Shown here: piece after piece, positions 13,672-23,390 of the stretch
How positions within the stretch are numbered: position 1 is the stretch's first letter
Layout: each line of letters begins with the position of its first letter
Assembly: GCA_025357755.1 (NCBI GenBank)
Contig: JANXOP010000169.1
Span: forward strand, 1-51,210
Direction: 5' to 3'
Length of the DNA stretch: 51,210 bases
From: Kofleriaceae bacterium
GTDB taxonomy: Bacteria > Myxococcota_A > Polyangia > Haliangiales > Haliangiaceae
The notes under the pieces: generated by a model
What the model was told of the DNA's origin: nothing
Database searches by the model: none
The model's input: only the letters and a program-made list of their open reading frames with translations
Made by a program: the position numbers and the translations under genes

Positions 13672-15613
13672 ATGAACCGATTCCTTCAACACCAGCAGGT
13701 GGTCAATGCGTCGCTGGCAGCTCGTCTGCCAAACCTCTCGGACGCTCATTATACCGCCTTGATCGACGAGCTCGCTCGCGCGAAGTCGGTCCTCGACCAG
13801 ACCAGAGACCTTGCCGAATCGAAGCTCGAGAAACGGCTCGGGTTATCGAAATCGGAGATGAACGTCCTCACGTTTCTCGCGGCTGCAGCAGAGAGCAGCG
13901 AGACGGCGGAGTTGATCTCGCGCTTCGCCGTCAACGGCATGACGATCGAGGCACTCCGCAAGCTCGCGTTCGGCGACACCGGTAACGTTCGCGCATTCCG
14001 CGAGCTGAGCGCGTCTGGAAAGCTTCGCGCGCTTGGCCTCCTGACGCGCAACGATGGCGGCTCGGACGAGCTGCACGAGAGCCGGCAGACCTGGACCGTG
14101 GCGGATCGCGTACTGGCGTGGCTCTATGGCGACGAGTCGATCGACCCTTCACTAGCGACGCTGCTTCGCCCGGTGATGCGTGCGACGACGACCCTCACTA
14201 TGAGCGACGCGACGGTGAAAGAAGCTGCCGCGGCGATGAAGTCGTCCTGCGCAGTCGTAATCGCTTATGGAAAGCGCGGGTTTGGACGCCGCAGCCTCAT
14301 CGCAGACGCGGCAGCTGACTCGGCCGTCGGACTTCTCGAGCTCGATACGAAGCTGTTATCGACCAACCCCAAGGACCTCGAGCGTCAGCTGCGTGCGATC
14401 GCGCGCGAGCTAAAACTGCTGGGTGTCGCGCCACTGCTTTGCAATCTCGACGCGCTCGAGTCAGAGCGTATCGATCTGATCGGACGGCACCTCGTCGCGG
14501 CTCTCGATACCAACGTATTTGTCACTTGCGGCGTGCAGCGCATGCAACTGCGCTGGAATCGTCCCGTGATCGCCGTCGAGGTCAAAGCTCCGAGCTCGCT
14601 GCAGCGAACGGCACTGTGGAAAGAGCTTTTCACGGCGGCAGGTGATTCGGATGCCGAGCATCTCGCCTCGCAATATCCACTCGCACCAGCGTTGATGCAC
14701 GAAGCCGCAGTTGCCTCGCTCGCACGCGCGGGCGAGCACACGGTGAGTCAGGAGGACATCGAGCACGGAATCCGTTCCGTGCTCGACGACAAGCTCGCGA
14801 ACTTTGCAAAGCGTATCGACGCTACCCAGGAATGGACCGACTTCGTGATCGATGAGGACCTCGCGCAATCGATCACCGAACTGATCGCACGGATCCGACG
14901 ACGGACAACGGTCTACGAACAGTGGGGCTTTGCCGATAAGGTTGGCAAGGGGCTCGGCGTCTCGGCGTTGTTCTCCGGGCCGCCGGGTACCGGCAAGACG
15001 ATGGTCGCGGCGCTGATCGCGAAAGAGCTGAGGCTCGAGCTCTATCAAGTCGATATGGCGAAGATCACCTCGAAGTTCATCGGAGAGACGGAGAAGCAAC
15101 TTGGCGAGCTTTTCGACGCGGCCGAAGCCAGCCATGCGATCTTGTTGTTCGACGAGGCCGACTCGCTGTTCGGCAAGCGAACAGAGGTGAAGTCCTCGAA
15201 CGATCGCTACGCGAACCTCGAGACCAACTACGTCTTGCAACGGCTCGAGAGCTTCACGGGCATCTGCCTTCTCACCTCGAACCACGAATCGAACATCGAC
15301 CCGGCGTTTCAGCGCCGGCTTTCACTTCATCTTCGTTTCCAGCTTCCCGATGAAGACGAGCGCCAGAGGTTGTGGTGCGCGATGCTGCCGGCGGCAGCAC
15401 CGGTGGCTCCAAATCTCGACATCGCGGGGCTCGCGCGCCGGTTCGAGATGTCCGGCGGCTATATTCGCAACGCCGCGTTGCGCGCGGCGTTCCTCGCGGC
15501 GGAGGAGGGGTACCGCCATCATGGATGCGGACCTCGAACATGCAGCGCGCCTCGAATACGAAGGTATGGGCAAGATCGTCGCGCCGCGGGTGCAGCGGAT
15601 GTCATCGCTCTGA
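13672..15613 (+). CDS. AAA+ ATPase, eCIS (Afp15-like) type, with apparent 3' frameshift
   Basis: AAA+ ATPase of the family that accompanies extracellular contractile injection systems and also occurs alone. A roughly 350-residue N-terminal region, including a degenerate AAA-like module, precedes the active domain. That domain has Walker A GPPGTGKT (436-443), SKFIGETEKQL, Walker B LLFDEADSLFGKR (Asp494-Glu495) and an arginine finger region (DPAFQRRL). After AAEEG the family pattern breaks unless one G of the GGGG run at 15507-15510 is skipped. The frame then continues as TAIMDADLEHAARLEYEGMG and stops at 15611-15613, as expected for the family. The uncorrected frame runs to 15648 with an Arg-rich nonsense tail. 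Sequencing error and real mutation cannot be told apart here. Confidence 0.85.
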
Positions 15614-16333
15614 GAGCGCGCCGGCGACGTCTGCGACGACCTGCTTGATCGTGCGACCGCTGGTCTCGATCGTGCGATCGGCGCGCGCGTAGAGCTTCGC
15701 GCGCGCCGCGATCAAGCCGCGCAGCTCCTCGAACGCGTGCGGGTTCTCTGCCATCGGGCGCTGATCGCCTTGCGCGACGACGCGGTTCCAGTGGTCCTCC
15801 GGCTTCGCGTGCAAGAAGATCGTCTCCGCGCGAGAGCGGAGGAGCGCGAACGTGATCGGGTCATTGACGATCGAGCCGCCGGTCGCGAGCACCGTCGGCG
15901 TGGCTTCCGCGAGGATCCGCGTGAGGACCTCGCGTTCGACGCGACGGTAGTAAGCCTCGCCGTGCAGCGTGAACACGTCGCCGAGCGAGAGGCCGGTGGC
16001 GGCTTCGATCTCCTGATCTAGCTCGACGAACCTTCGGTCGAGCTTCTTGGCGAGCGCCGCACCGATCGTCGATTTGCCGGCGCCACGCACGCCGAGCAGG
16101 GCGATCGGTTTGTGTGCGGCAGCAGCGGGCAAGGAGAGCAGCGCCGCGGGCGTGGTGCCGAGCGCGTGCGCGACCTCGGCGAATCGCCTGAGCGAGATAT
16201 TCCCATCGCCGGTCTCGAGCTGCGCCAAGAACCGTTCGGAGAGGCCACTGGTTTCGGCCAGTTCTCGGCGTGACCAGCCGCGCCGTTCGCGCTGTGCGCG
16301 GACCGCGGACCCGACCGATTCGAGGAATGTCAC
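15602..16333 (-). CDS. boxR: BoxR/BzdR-type benzoyl-CoA-responsive repressor
   Basis: Transcriptional regulator of the box (aerobic benzoyl-CoA) pathway, about 243 aa. An XRE-type helix-turn-helix lies at about residues 7-65 (SRRELAETSGLSERFLAQLE). It is fused to a shikimate-kinase-like domain with P-loop GVRGAGKS (81-88). This two-domain architecture defines BzdR/BoxR, in which the kinase-like half senses benzoyl-CoA. The gene is divergent from boxC. A promoter TTGTCA-N18-TATATT predicts transcription starting at about 16333, exactly at an in-frame GTG, so I take that as a leaderless start. ATG 16351 is the alternative and would place the operator inside codons 1-5. The 3' end overlaps the convergent ATPase gene by 12 bases. 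Confidence 0.88.
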   Translation of the reverse strand: MTFLESVGSAVRAQRERRGWSRRELAETSGLSERFLAQLETGDGNISLRRFAEVAHALGTTPAALLSLPAAAAHKPIALLGVRGAGKSTIGAALAKKLDRRFVELDQEIEAATGLSLGDVFTLHGEAYYRRVEREVLTRILAEATPTVLATGGSIVNDPITFALLRSRAETIFLHAKPEDHWNRVVAQGDQRPMAENPHAFEELRGLIAARAKLYARADRTIETSGRTIKQVVADVAGALSER

Positions 16334-16336
16334 ATC

Positions 16337-16350
16337 TGCAATATAGTGCA
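16337..16350. promoter_or_regulatory. BoxR operator TGCA-N6-TGCA
   Basis: TGCA-ATATAG-TGCA is a perfect match to the TGCA-N6-TGCA operator that I recall for BoxR/BzdR from Azoarcus. It lies in the boxR-boxC intergenic region and covers the -10 box of boxR, as expected for autorepression. It also covers a weak plus-strand TATAGT that could serve boxC. Confidence 0.7.
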
Positions 16351-16369
16351 TGATCAATCGGCGTGACAA
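16340..16369 (-). promoter_or_regulatory. boxR promoter
   Basis: On the minus strand, TTGTCA (complement of 16364-16369) and TATATT (complement of 16340-16345) are separated by 18 bases, close to the sigma-70 consensus and conspicuous in this GC-rich DNA. Transcription should start near 16333, coinciding with a GTG start codon. The TGCA-N6-TGCA operator covers the -10 element. Confidence 0.6.
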
Positions 16370-16386
16370 GCAATAAAGTGCCTGAT
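16369..16386. promoter_or_regulatory. second, degenerate BoxR half-site repeat
   Basis: AGCAATAAAGTGCCTGAT repeats the operator region TGCAATATAGTGCATGAT (16337-16354) at 15 of 18 positions, shifted by exactly 32 bases, about three helical turns on the same face. Only fragments of the TGCA half-sites remain (AGCA-N6-TGCC). It lies between the operator and the boxC start and could support cooperative binding. Confidence 0.5.
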
Positions 16387-16398
16387 AGAACTCACGTC

Positions 16399-18033
<1,635 letters not shown>

Positions 18034-18036
18034 GCC

Positions 18037-19443
18037 ATGTCCGCAGTGATCACCGACGACAAGATTCCGAACAACGTCGACCTCTCGGGCGACAAGCGCC
18101 TGCAGCGCGCGCTCGAGGCGTGGCAGCCCAAGTTCATCGAATGGTGGAAGGAGATGGGCCCTGAAGGTTGGATGGCCAAGGACATCTACCTGCGCACCGC
18201 GGTCTCCGTCGAGACCGACGGTTGGGCGCACTTCGACTACGTGAAGATGCCCGACTATCGCTGGGGCATCTTCCTGGAGCCGAAGGTCGAGGGCCGCGTC
18301 CACGGGTTCGGCGATTTTGCCGGCCAACCTGTGTGGGATGAAATTCCGGGCGAGTTCCGCAACAGCTTGCGCCGCCTCGTCGTCACCCAAGGTGATACCG
18401 AGCCGGCGAGCGTCGAGCAGCAGCGCGCCCTCGGCGGCACCGCACCGTCGCTCTACGATCTGCGCAACCTGTTTCAGGTCAACGTGGAAGAGGGCCGTCA
18501 CCTGTGGGCGATGGTCTACTTGCTTCACACGTACTTCGGTCGCGATGGTCGCGACGAAGCCGAGGAGCTCCTGCAACGCCGCTCGGGCGATGCGGACAAG
18601 CCGCGCATCCTCGGCGCGTTCAACGAGCCGACCTCGCACTGGCTCTCGTTCTTCATGTTCACGATGTTCACGGATCGCGACGGCAAGTATCAGCTCGCGG
18701 CGCTCGCCGAGAGTGGCTTCGATCCGCTCGCGCGCACCTGCCGGTTCATGCTGACCGAAGAAGCGCACCACATGTTCGTCGGCGAGTCCGGTGTCCAGCG
18801 CGTGTGCAAGCGTGCCGCCGAATTGATGAAGACCGGTGACGTGCGCGCGCAAGGTGGCGTGGACCTCCCGACGATCCAGAAGTACCTGAACCTCTGGTAC
18901 ACGCTGTCGCTCGATCTGTTCGGTGGCGAAGTGTCGTCGAACGCGGCCGATGCGTTCGCATCGGGCCTCAAGGGTCGCTACAAAGAAGACCGCTACGCCG
19001 AGCACAAGTTGATCGGCTCGACGTTCGCGATGGACGTGCTGCGCGATGGCAAGGTCGTCCACGAGGACGTGCCGATGCGCACCGCTCTCAACGAGGTGCT
19101 CCGTACCGAGTACATCAAGGATTGTCAGCGCGGCGTCGATCGCTGGAACAAGACGCTGCAGCTCGAGGGCTGCGACTTCCAGATGAAGCTGCCGAGCCAC
19201 AAGTTCCATCGCCAGATCGGCATGTGGAGCACGCTGAAGTTCTCTCCCGAGGGCGAGATGATCACGAGCGAGGAGTGGGCAAAGCGCTCGGGCGACTGGC
19301 TGCCGACGGAGGCCGACGAGCAGTTCGTCAAGTCGCTGATGACGCCGGTCTACGAGCCTGGCAAGATGGCGAGCTGGATCGCCCCGCCGATCAAGGGCCT
19401 CAACGGTCTGCCCGAAAAGTTCGAGTACGTTCGTATAGACTAG
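18037..19443 (+). CDS. boxB: benzoyl-CoA 2,3-epoxidase subunit BoxB
   Basis: BoxB is the di-iron oxygenase component that epoxidises benzoyl-CoA with O2 and electrons from BoxA. It is 468 aa, the normal size. Di-iron ligand motifs are visible as NVEEGRH (Glu152 and His155) and TEEAHH (Glu241/242, His244/245), matching the ExxH pairs of the family. The opening segment WKEMGPEGWMAKDIYLRTAVSVETDGWAHF is also diagnostic. Its ATG is 3 bases after the boxC stop. The reductase subunit gene boxA is not in this window, so electron delivery must come from a gene elsewhere. Confidence 0.96.
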   Translation: MSAVITDDKIPNNVDLSGDKRLQRALEAWQPKFIEWWKEMGPEGWMAKDIYLRTAVSVETDGWAHFDYVKMPDYRWGIFLEPKVEGRVHGFGDFAGQPVWDEIPGEFRNSLRRLVVTQGDTEPASVEQQRALGGTAPSLYDLRNLFQVNVEEGRHLWAMVYLLHTYFGRDGRDEAEELLQRRSGDADKPRILGAFNEPTSHWLSFFMFTMFTDRDGKYQLAALAESGFDPLARTCRFMLTEEAHHMFVGESGVQRVCKRAAELMKTGDVRAQGGVDLPTIQKYLNLWYTLSLDLFGGEVSSNAADAFASGLKGRYKEDRYAEHKLIGSTFAMDVLRDGKVVHEDVPMRTALNEVLRTEYIKDCQRGVDRWNKTLQLEGCDFQMKLPSHKFHRQIGMWSTLKFSPEGEMITSEEWAKRSGDWLPTEADEQFVKSLMTPVYEPGKMASWIAPPIKGLNGLPEKFEYVRID

Positions 19444-19447
19444 GAGG

Positions 19448-19636
19448 ATGCGAATTCTCCTGGGTCTGGTCCTCGTCCTCGGTGTCACGGCCGGCTGCGC
19501 CAAGAAGCCGGCACCTCAAACGCCTGCGAACAAGCAGGACATGAAGAACGATACCGACTCGAAGGACAACGCGAAGCCCGACGACAAGACCCAGCCGTCA
19601 GACCCGAAGACCTCGAACGATCCGTGCAACGGCTAG
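19448..19636 (+). CDS. small Lys/Asp-rich lipoprotein
   Basis: Predicted 62 aa lipoprotein. The signal peptide MRILLGLVLVLGVTAGC has lipobox TAGC. The remainder is a short, highly charged and disordered tail rich in Lys, Asp, Asn and Pro, ending DPCNG. The gene starts 4 bases after the boxB stop, so it is likely at the end of the box transcript, though a role in benzoate metabolism is not implied by its sequence. The AGGAGG immediately before ATG (19442-19447) has zero spacing, which is unusually tight for a ribosome-binding site. Confidence 0.65.
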   Translation: MRILLGLVLVLGVTAGCAKKPAPQTPANKQDMKNDTDSKDNAKPDDKTQPSDPKTSNDPCNG

Positions 19637-19716
19637 TACGTCATCGGGCCAACCCAGCGTGTCCAGCCCGTCCGGCAGTGTCGCTTCGCTGTACGCCAGT
19701 TCGTCGTTGCGAACTA

Positions 19717-20538
19717 TTACTGAATCACCGGCGCGAGCGTCGTCACGGCGGCGCCGTACCACGCCTGGCTGGTCTGGCTCACTAGCGTCGCCACGCCGGT
19801 CGTCGGATCGATCAAGATGAAAGCGCCACCATTGGTGAAGCCGTAGATCTTGTTCTTCCAGTACGCGATGCCCCAGATCTGGCCGAACCCCGTATCCGTT
19901 CCGATGCCCGTCGCGGCAAACGTCAACAGCGCGAGCCACACGAGGCGATCGTTGCCCGAGGTCATCACGGTCTGCACGATGCCGAAGTTCGCGACCGCGA
20001 CCAGGTCGCCGCTCGATGCGAACGAGCCGCCCATGTTGCCGACCTGCGTGATCGTTCCGTCCATCTGATTGATCTTGAACACCAAGCCATCGCTGTTGCG
20101 CGTGCCGACCAGCACGTCATCGCCGGTCTGGCCAAGCTGCTCGGCCGGCACGAACGACAAACCGTTGAACGTGCCGCCGAGGTTATTCGTCATCTGCGTC
20201 GCATGCGCATTCGTCGTGTCGACCTTGTAGACCGAGCTGAACGACACGCCGATCATCTGGCCGTTCTTGTCGATCGCGATGTCGGTCATCGTGTCGGAGC
20301 CGTTCGACCACACGAACGGACCGATCTGCGTGATCGCGAGCGTGTCCGGATCGACCCGATACAGCACCGAGTCGGTGTGGGCGTAGACATAGACGGTCTG
20401 GGTGGTGTCGCTACCGCTGCCGGTATTCGAGCCCGTACTGGAGTCCGCGCCGCCATCGGCGGTCCCGAAGTTGTCGCCGTCGCGTGGCGCGGGGCCACAC
20501 GCTGCGCAGAGCGCCGCGATCGCGATTGTCCTCATCAT
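19717..20538 (-). CDS. beta-propeller-like secreted protein
   Basis: Protein of 273 aa with an N-terminal signal and probable lipobox (IAIAALCAAC), followed by a Ser/Gly/Asp-rich linker (ADGGADSSTGSNTGSGSD). The rest resembles repeated beta-propeller blades: VLYRVDPDTLAITQIG, MIGVSFSSVYKVDTTNA, LVFKINQMDGTITQVG and FILIDPTTGVATLV, each a strand-turn-strand with a D-x-x-T-x-x turn. Its function is unknown and it is probably envelope or surface located. It is convergent with the small lipoprotein gene, with 80 bases between them. Confidence 0.75.
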   Translation of the reverse strand: MMRTIAIAALCAACGPAPRDGDNFGTADGGADSSTGSNTGSGSDTTQTVYVYAHTDSVLYRVDPDTLAITQIGPFVWSNGSDTMTDIAIDKNGQMIGVSFSSVYKVDTTNAHATQMTNNLGGTFNGLSFVPAEQLGQTGDDVLVGTRNSDGLVFKINQMDGTITQVGNMGGSFASSGDLVAVANFGIVQTVMTSGNDRLVWLALLTFAATGIGTDTGFGQIWGIAYWKNKIYGFTNGGAFILIDPTTGVATLVSQTSQAWYGAAVTTLAPVIQ

Positions 20539-20620
20539 CGACCGGGACGATACGCCGAGTCGCGGCTTGGTTGAAAAAAACGATCGGGGACTCGCGCCCC
20601 TTCGCTGGTATCGTGATCGC

Positions 20621-21268
20621 GTGGGCTTCGTCGAAGAGCAGCTTCGGTACGAAGCCTGGGCGCGATCCTTCGCGACCGAAGACCAGCTCCGAACCCAGAC
20701 CTACGACGAGGCCGGCTATCCCGGCTGGAGCGTCGTCGAGAAGGCGTTCGCCACATGCGCGACCGCCCGCGGCTTCACCTCGCTCGACGGCGCCGAGGTT
20801 CGCGCGGCGCTGTTCTTGATCTCGCGGAGCTGGGATCTTGGCACGATCGTTCGCTGGTTCACTAAACCGCCGGCGCTCGGGATGTTCGGCGAGGCCGACA
20901 TCCTGTTCCTCGCACGCGCAGCGCTCGCAGATCCAGATCCCGCGCTCGACGATGCGAGGTACCAACTCGCCGCGGTGCTCCCACTCATCCACCGCGCAGA
21001 AGTCACGGAGCTGCTCTTGGGGCTCTACGAGTTTCCGCACGAGTACACGAAGCGGCTGGCGCTCTACAGCCTCGCATCGCTCGGCTATCCGGCGATTCGC
21101 GACCTGATCGCGCGAGCGTGGGAGCTCGATGACGAGTACGCGAAGATCGGCTGTCTCCACGCGCTCACCACCTGGGTGAACGATCCGCCGCTTCTCCGCC
21201 GGTACCTCGCGCGCGCCGAGACCATTCCTGGCGAGCAGCTCGCGGCGTGGCGAGCAAAACTCAGCTAG
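20621..21268 (+). CDS. hypothetical protein, HEAT-like helical
   Basis: Predicted 215 aa soluble protein of unknown function. The sequence is almost entirely amphipathic helices. The stretch VLPLIHRAEVTELLLGLYEF / HEYTKRLALYSLASLGYPAIRDLIARAWEL / DEYAKIGCLHALTTWV has the look of HEAT-type repeats. An open frame continues upstream, but the GTG at 20621 begins the well-conserved-looking MGFVEEQLRYEAWARSF and avoids the divergent gene starting at 20538. The 3' end overlaps the stop of the convergent GNAT gene by 4 bases. Confidence 0.6.
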   Translation: MGFVEEQLRYEAWARSFATEDQLRTQTYDEAGYPGWSVVEKAFATCATARGFTSLDGAEVRAALFLISRSWDLGTIVRWFTKPPALGMFGEADILFLARAALADPDPALDDARYQLAAVLPLIHRAEVTELLLGLYEFPHEYTKRLALYSLASLGYPAIRDLIARAWELDDEYAKIGCLHALTTWVNDPPLLRRYLARAETIPGEQLAAWRAKLS

Positions 21269-21789
21269 AGCATCTTCGCGAGATAGATCGCGGTCTCGCC
21301 GGGCGCGTACTCCCCGTAGATCAGCGTGTCGGCGCCACACAGGTGATAGCCGAGCCGGTTGTATGCGTTGACGCCGGGGACGTTGACGTTGCTGGTCTCG
21401 AGCCAGACGTGACTCGCGCCAACGCTTCTACCGTGCGCCTCGACGCGCTCGAGCAACGCGCGCCCGACGCCACGGCGCCGCCATTCTGGCGAGATGTATA
21501 GGAACCACAGGTTCAAGCGCTGGTTCCATGGCTCGTTCTCGACGCATGCAAACCCGCGGACACCGCCATCGTCGGCGACCCAGCCGTGCTCCCAGCTCGC
21601 CCAGTGCGCGAACACTTCGTCGATCGCGTAGGTCTTCGAGAGCGGTTGGGCGAGCGGACGCTCGACGAGCTCGATCGAGCGCGCACCCGTCACGAGATCG
21701 AAGACCGAGGAGGTCTCGAACGACGTATCGAGCGCTTCGACGCCGCGCTTGTCGGCGATGCGATCCAGCTCGCGGATCGTGAACGTCAC
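21265..21789 (-). CDS. GNAT family N-acetyltransferase
   Basis: Acetyl-CoA-dependent acetyltransferase of 174 aa. The GNAT core is clear: LNLWFLYISPEWRRRGVGRALLERVEAHGRSVGASHVWLETSNVNVPGVNAYNRLGYH holds motif A (RRRGVGRAL, the CoA pyrophosphate loop) and motif B with a terminal N-x-x-LGY. The GTG start at 21789 overlaps the stop of the S1-domain gene (GTGA), so it is translated as the last gene of that operon. The substrate is unknown. Confidence 0.82.
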   Translation of the reverse strand: MTFTIRELDRIADKRGVEALDTSFETSSVFDLVTGARSIELVERPLAQPLSKTYAIDEVFAHWASWEHGWVADDGGVRGFACVENEPWNQRLNLWFLYISPEWRRRGVGRALLERVEAHGRSVGASHVWLETSNVNVPGVNAYNRLGYHLCGADTLIYGEYAPGETAIYLAKML

Positions 21790-22964
21790 TGCTTCTTTTG
21801 GATCTTCGCGAGCAGGTCGCCGAACGTGCCGAATTTGTCGGGCGCGCGCGAAGATTCCTGCGCCATCTCGGCGGGGGTTGCATCGTTCGCGCGCTCGGTC
21901 GAGAGCGTGAGCGAGAGGCGACGGCGCTCGGCGTCGATGCTGAGGATGGTCGCTTCGACCTCCTGGCCTTCTTCGACGACTTCCTTCGGGTGGTTCACGC
22001 GGCGGCCCGCGCCGAGCTCGCTGATGTGCACGAGGCCTTCGACGCCCGGCGCGATCTCGACGAACGCACCGAACGGCTGGAGGCGGACGATCTTGCCCTT
22101 CACGCGCTGGCCTTCGGTGAGCTTCGCGACGGTGTCGCTCCACGGATCGTTGCCGAGGGCCTTGAGCGAGAGGCTGATGCGCTCCTTCTCTTTGCCCTGC
22201 GGCGGCTCGATCTTGAGCACGACCACGTCGACGCCCTGGCCGAGCGTGAGGATGTCTTCGGGCTTCGCGACGCGCGAGTGGCTGAGCTCCGAGATGTGGA
22301 GCATGCCTTCGATGCCGCCGATGTCGATGAACGCGCCGAACGGCTTGAAGCCGACGACCTTGCCATGCACGACGAGGCCGGGAACGAGCGTGCCGCGGAT
22401 CTCGGCGGCGCGCTTCTCGTTCTCTTCTTCGACCAAGGCGCGGCGGGAGAGCACGAGGTTGCGCGGCTCGTAGCGCGAGATCCGGAACTGGAGGCGCTGA
22501 CCGACATAGGTCGAGAGATCTTCGACGAAGCGGGCATCGACCTGCGAGGCGGGGACGAAGCCGCGCATCCCGCCGACATCGACCGAGAGACCACCCTTGA
22601 CGACCTCGGTGACGAGACCCTCGACCGGGAAGCCCAGGTCGGCTGCCTGCTGGAGCTCGGCGGAGGCTTGCGGGCCCTTGCCGAGCCGCGTGCGCAGCAT
22701 GAGCTGACCACCGGTGTCGGACGAGACGCGGGCCTCGAGCGTGTCGCCGATCTTGACGAGGAGCTTGTCCTCGTTGTCGGTGACTTGCGAGCGCTCGATC
22801 TGACCTTCGGCTTTGCCACCGAGGTCGACGAAGACCGCGTCTTTGCTGATCGAGACGATCTTGCCTTTGACCGTGTCGCCGACGCGCGGACGCTTGGCGC
22901 CACGCGGCTTGTCCTTTTCGGACTCGGCAAACATGGATGCAAAATCGGTATCGTCGTCGGCCAT
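21786..22964 (-). CDS. S1 RNA-binding domain protein (RpsA-like, four domains)
   Basis: Protein of 392 aa with four consecutive S1 OB-fold domains at about residues 27-97, 110-180, 197-270 and 285-357. Each has the G-x-V-x-x-I and G-F-V/I-x-(I/H)-S-x-L signature, for example GAFIDIGGIEGMLHISEL and GAFVEIAPGVEGLVHISEL. Ribosomal protein S1 of E. coli has six domains, so this is either a short S1 or a paralogue that binds RNA on the ribosome or in RNA turnover. The acidic N-terminus (MADDDTDFASMFAESEKD) and the C-terminus (TFGDLLAKIQKKQ) are typical of such S1-domain proteins. The stop overlaps the GNAT start. Confidence 0.9.
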   Translation of the reverse strand: MADDDTDFASMFAESEKDKPRGAKRPRVGDTVKGKIVSISKDAVFVDLGGKAEGQIERSQVTDNEDKLLVKIGDTLEARVSSDTGGQLMLRTRLGKGPQASAELQQAADLGFPVEGLVTEVVKGGLSVDVGGMRGFVPASQVDARFVEDLSTYVGQRLQFRISRYEPRNLVLSRRALVEEENEKRAAEIRGTLVPGLVVHGKVVGFKPFGAFIDIGGIEGMLHISELSHSRVAKPEDILTLGQGVDVVVLKIEPPQGKEKERISLSLKALGNDPWSDTVAKLTEGQRVKGKIVRLQPFGAFVEIAPGVEGLVHISELGAGRRVNHPKEVVEEGQEVEATILSIDAERRRLSLTLSTERANDATPAEMAQESSRAPDKFGTFGDLLAKIQKKQ

Positions 22965-22976
22965 GGGGACCGCAAA

Positions 22977-23384
22977 CTACTCGGAACCACCCGGTTTCGG
23001 CAAGGCCGGGGCAGGGCTCTGATCGAGCCCGGTGAGGCCCAGATCGCGAAACGCCCGCTGGACGGCCGGGTCATGGGGACAGCGGTCGCGGAGGGCGTCC
23101 CAGCGGTCATCGAAATCGGGGAACTCCGTCGGATGGGCCTCGATAAAGGACGTCACCGCCTTGATGTTTTCGGGCGTGGTCGTGGCGACCGCCGCGACGA
23201 GCTCGGACTGGTGCTGCTGGATGAGAGCCTGCATCGCGGTGCCAGCGGTCGGGCAATCGGCCGCTTGTTCGCCCGCAATCAGGACGAGCTCGTGGACCTG
23301 CCAGTCGCGACGCGCGACCTCGAGGATCGAGTGGCTGTCGCGATGGCAGCCGAGGATCAAACACACCAGCGCGAGACGCACCAC
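22977..23384 (-). CDS. small lipoprotein, Cys- and His-containing
   Basis: Predicted 135 aa lipoprotein with signal peptide MVRLALVCLILGC (lipobox ILGC). The mature part is mainly helical (ALIQQHQSELVAAVATTTPENIKAVTSFIEAHP) with Cys residues in DCPTAG and DRCPHDP, and a Pro-rich end. No family is recognised. It lies 6 bases after the SDR gene and 12 bases before the S1-domain gene, and is probably cotranscribed with them. Confidence 0.72.
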   Translation of the reverse strand: MVRLALVCLILGCHRDSHSILEVARRDWQVHELVLIAGEQAADCPTAGTAMQALIQQHQSELVAAVATTTPENIKAVTSFIEAHPTEFPDFDDRWDALRDRCPHDPAVQRAFRDLGLTGLDQSPAPALPKPGGSE

Positions 23385-23390
23385 ACGAGC

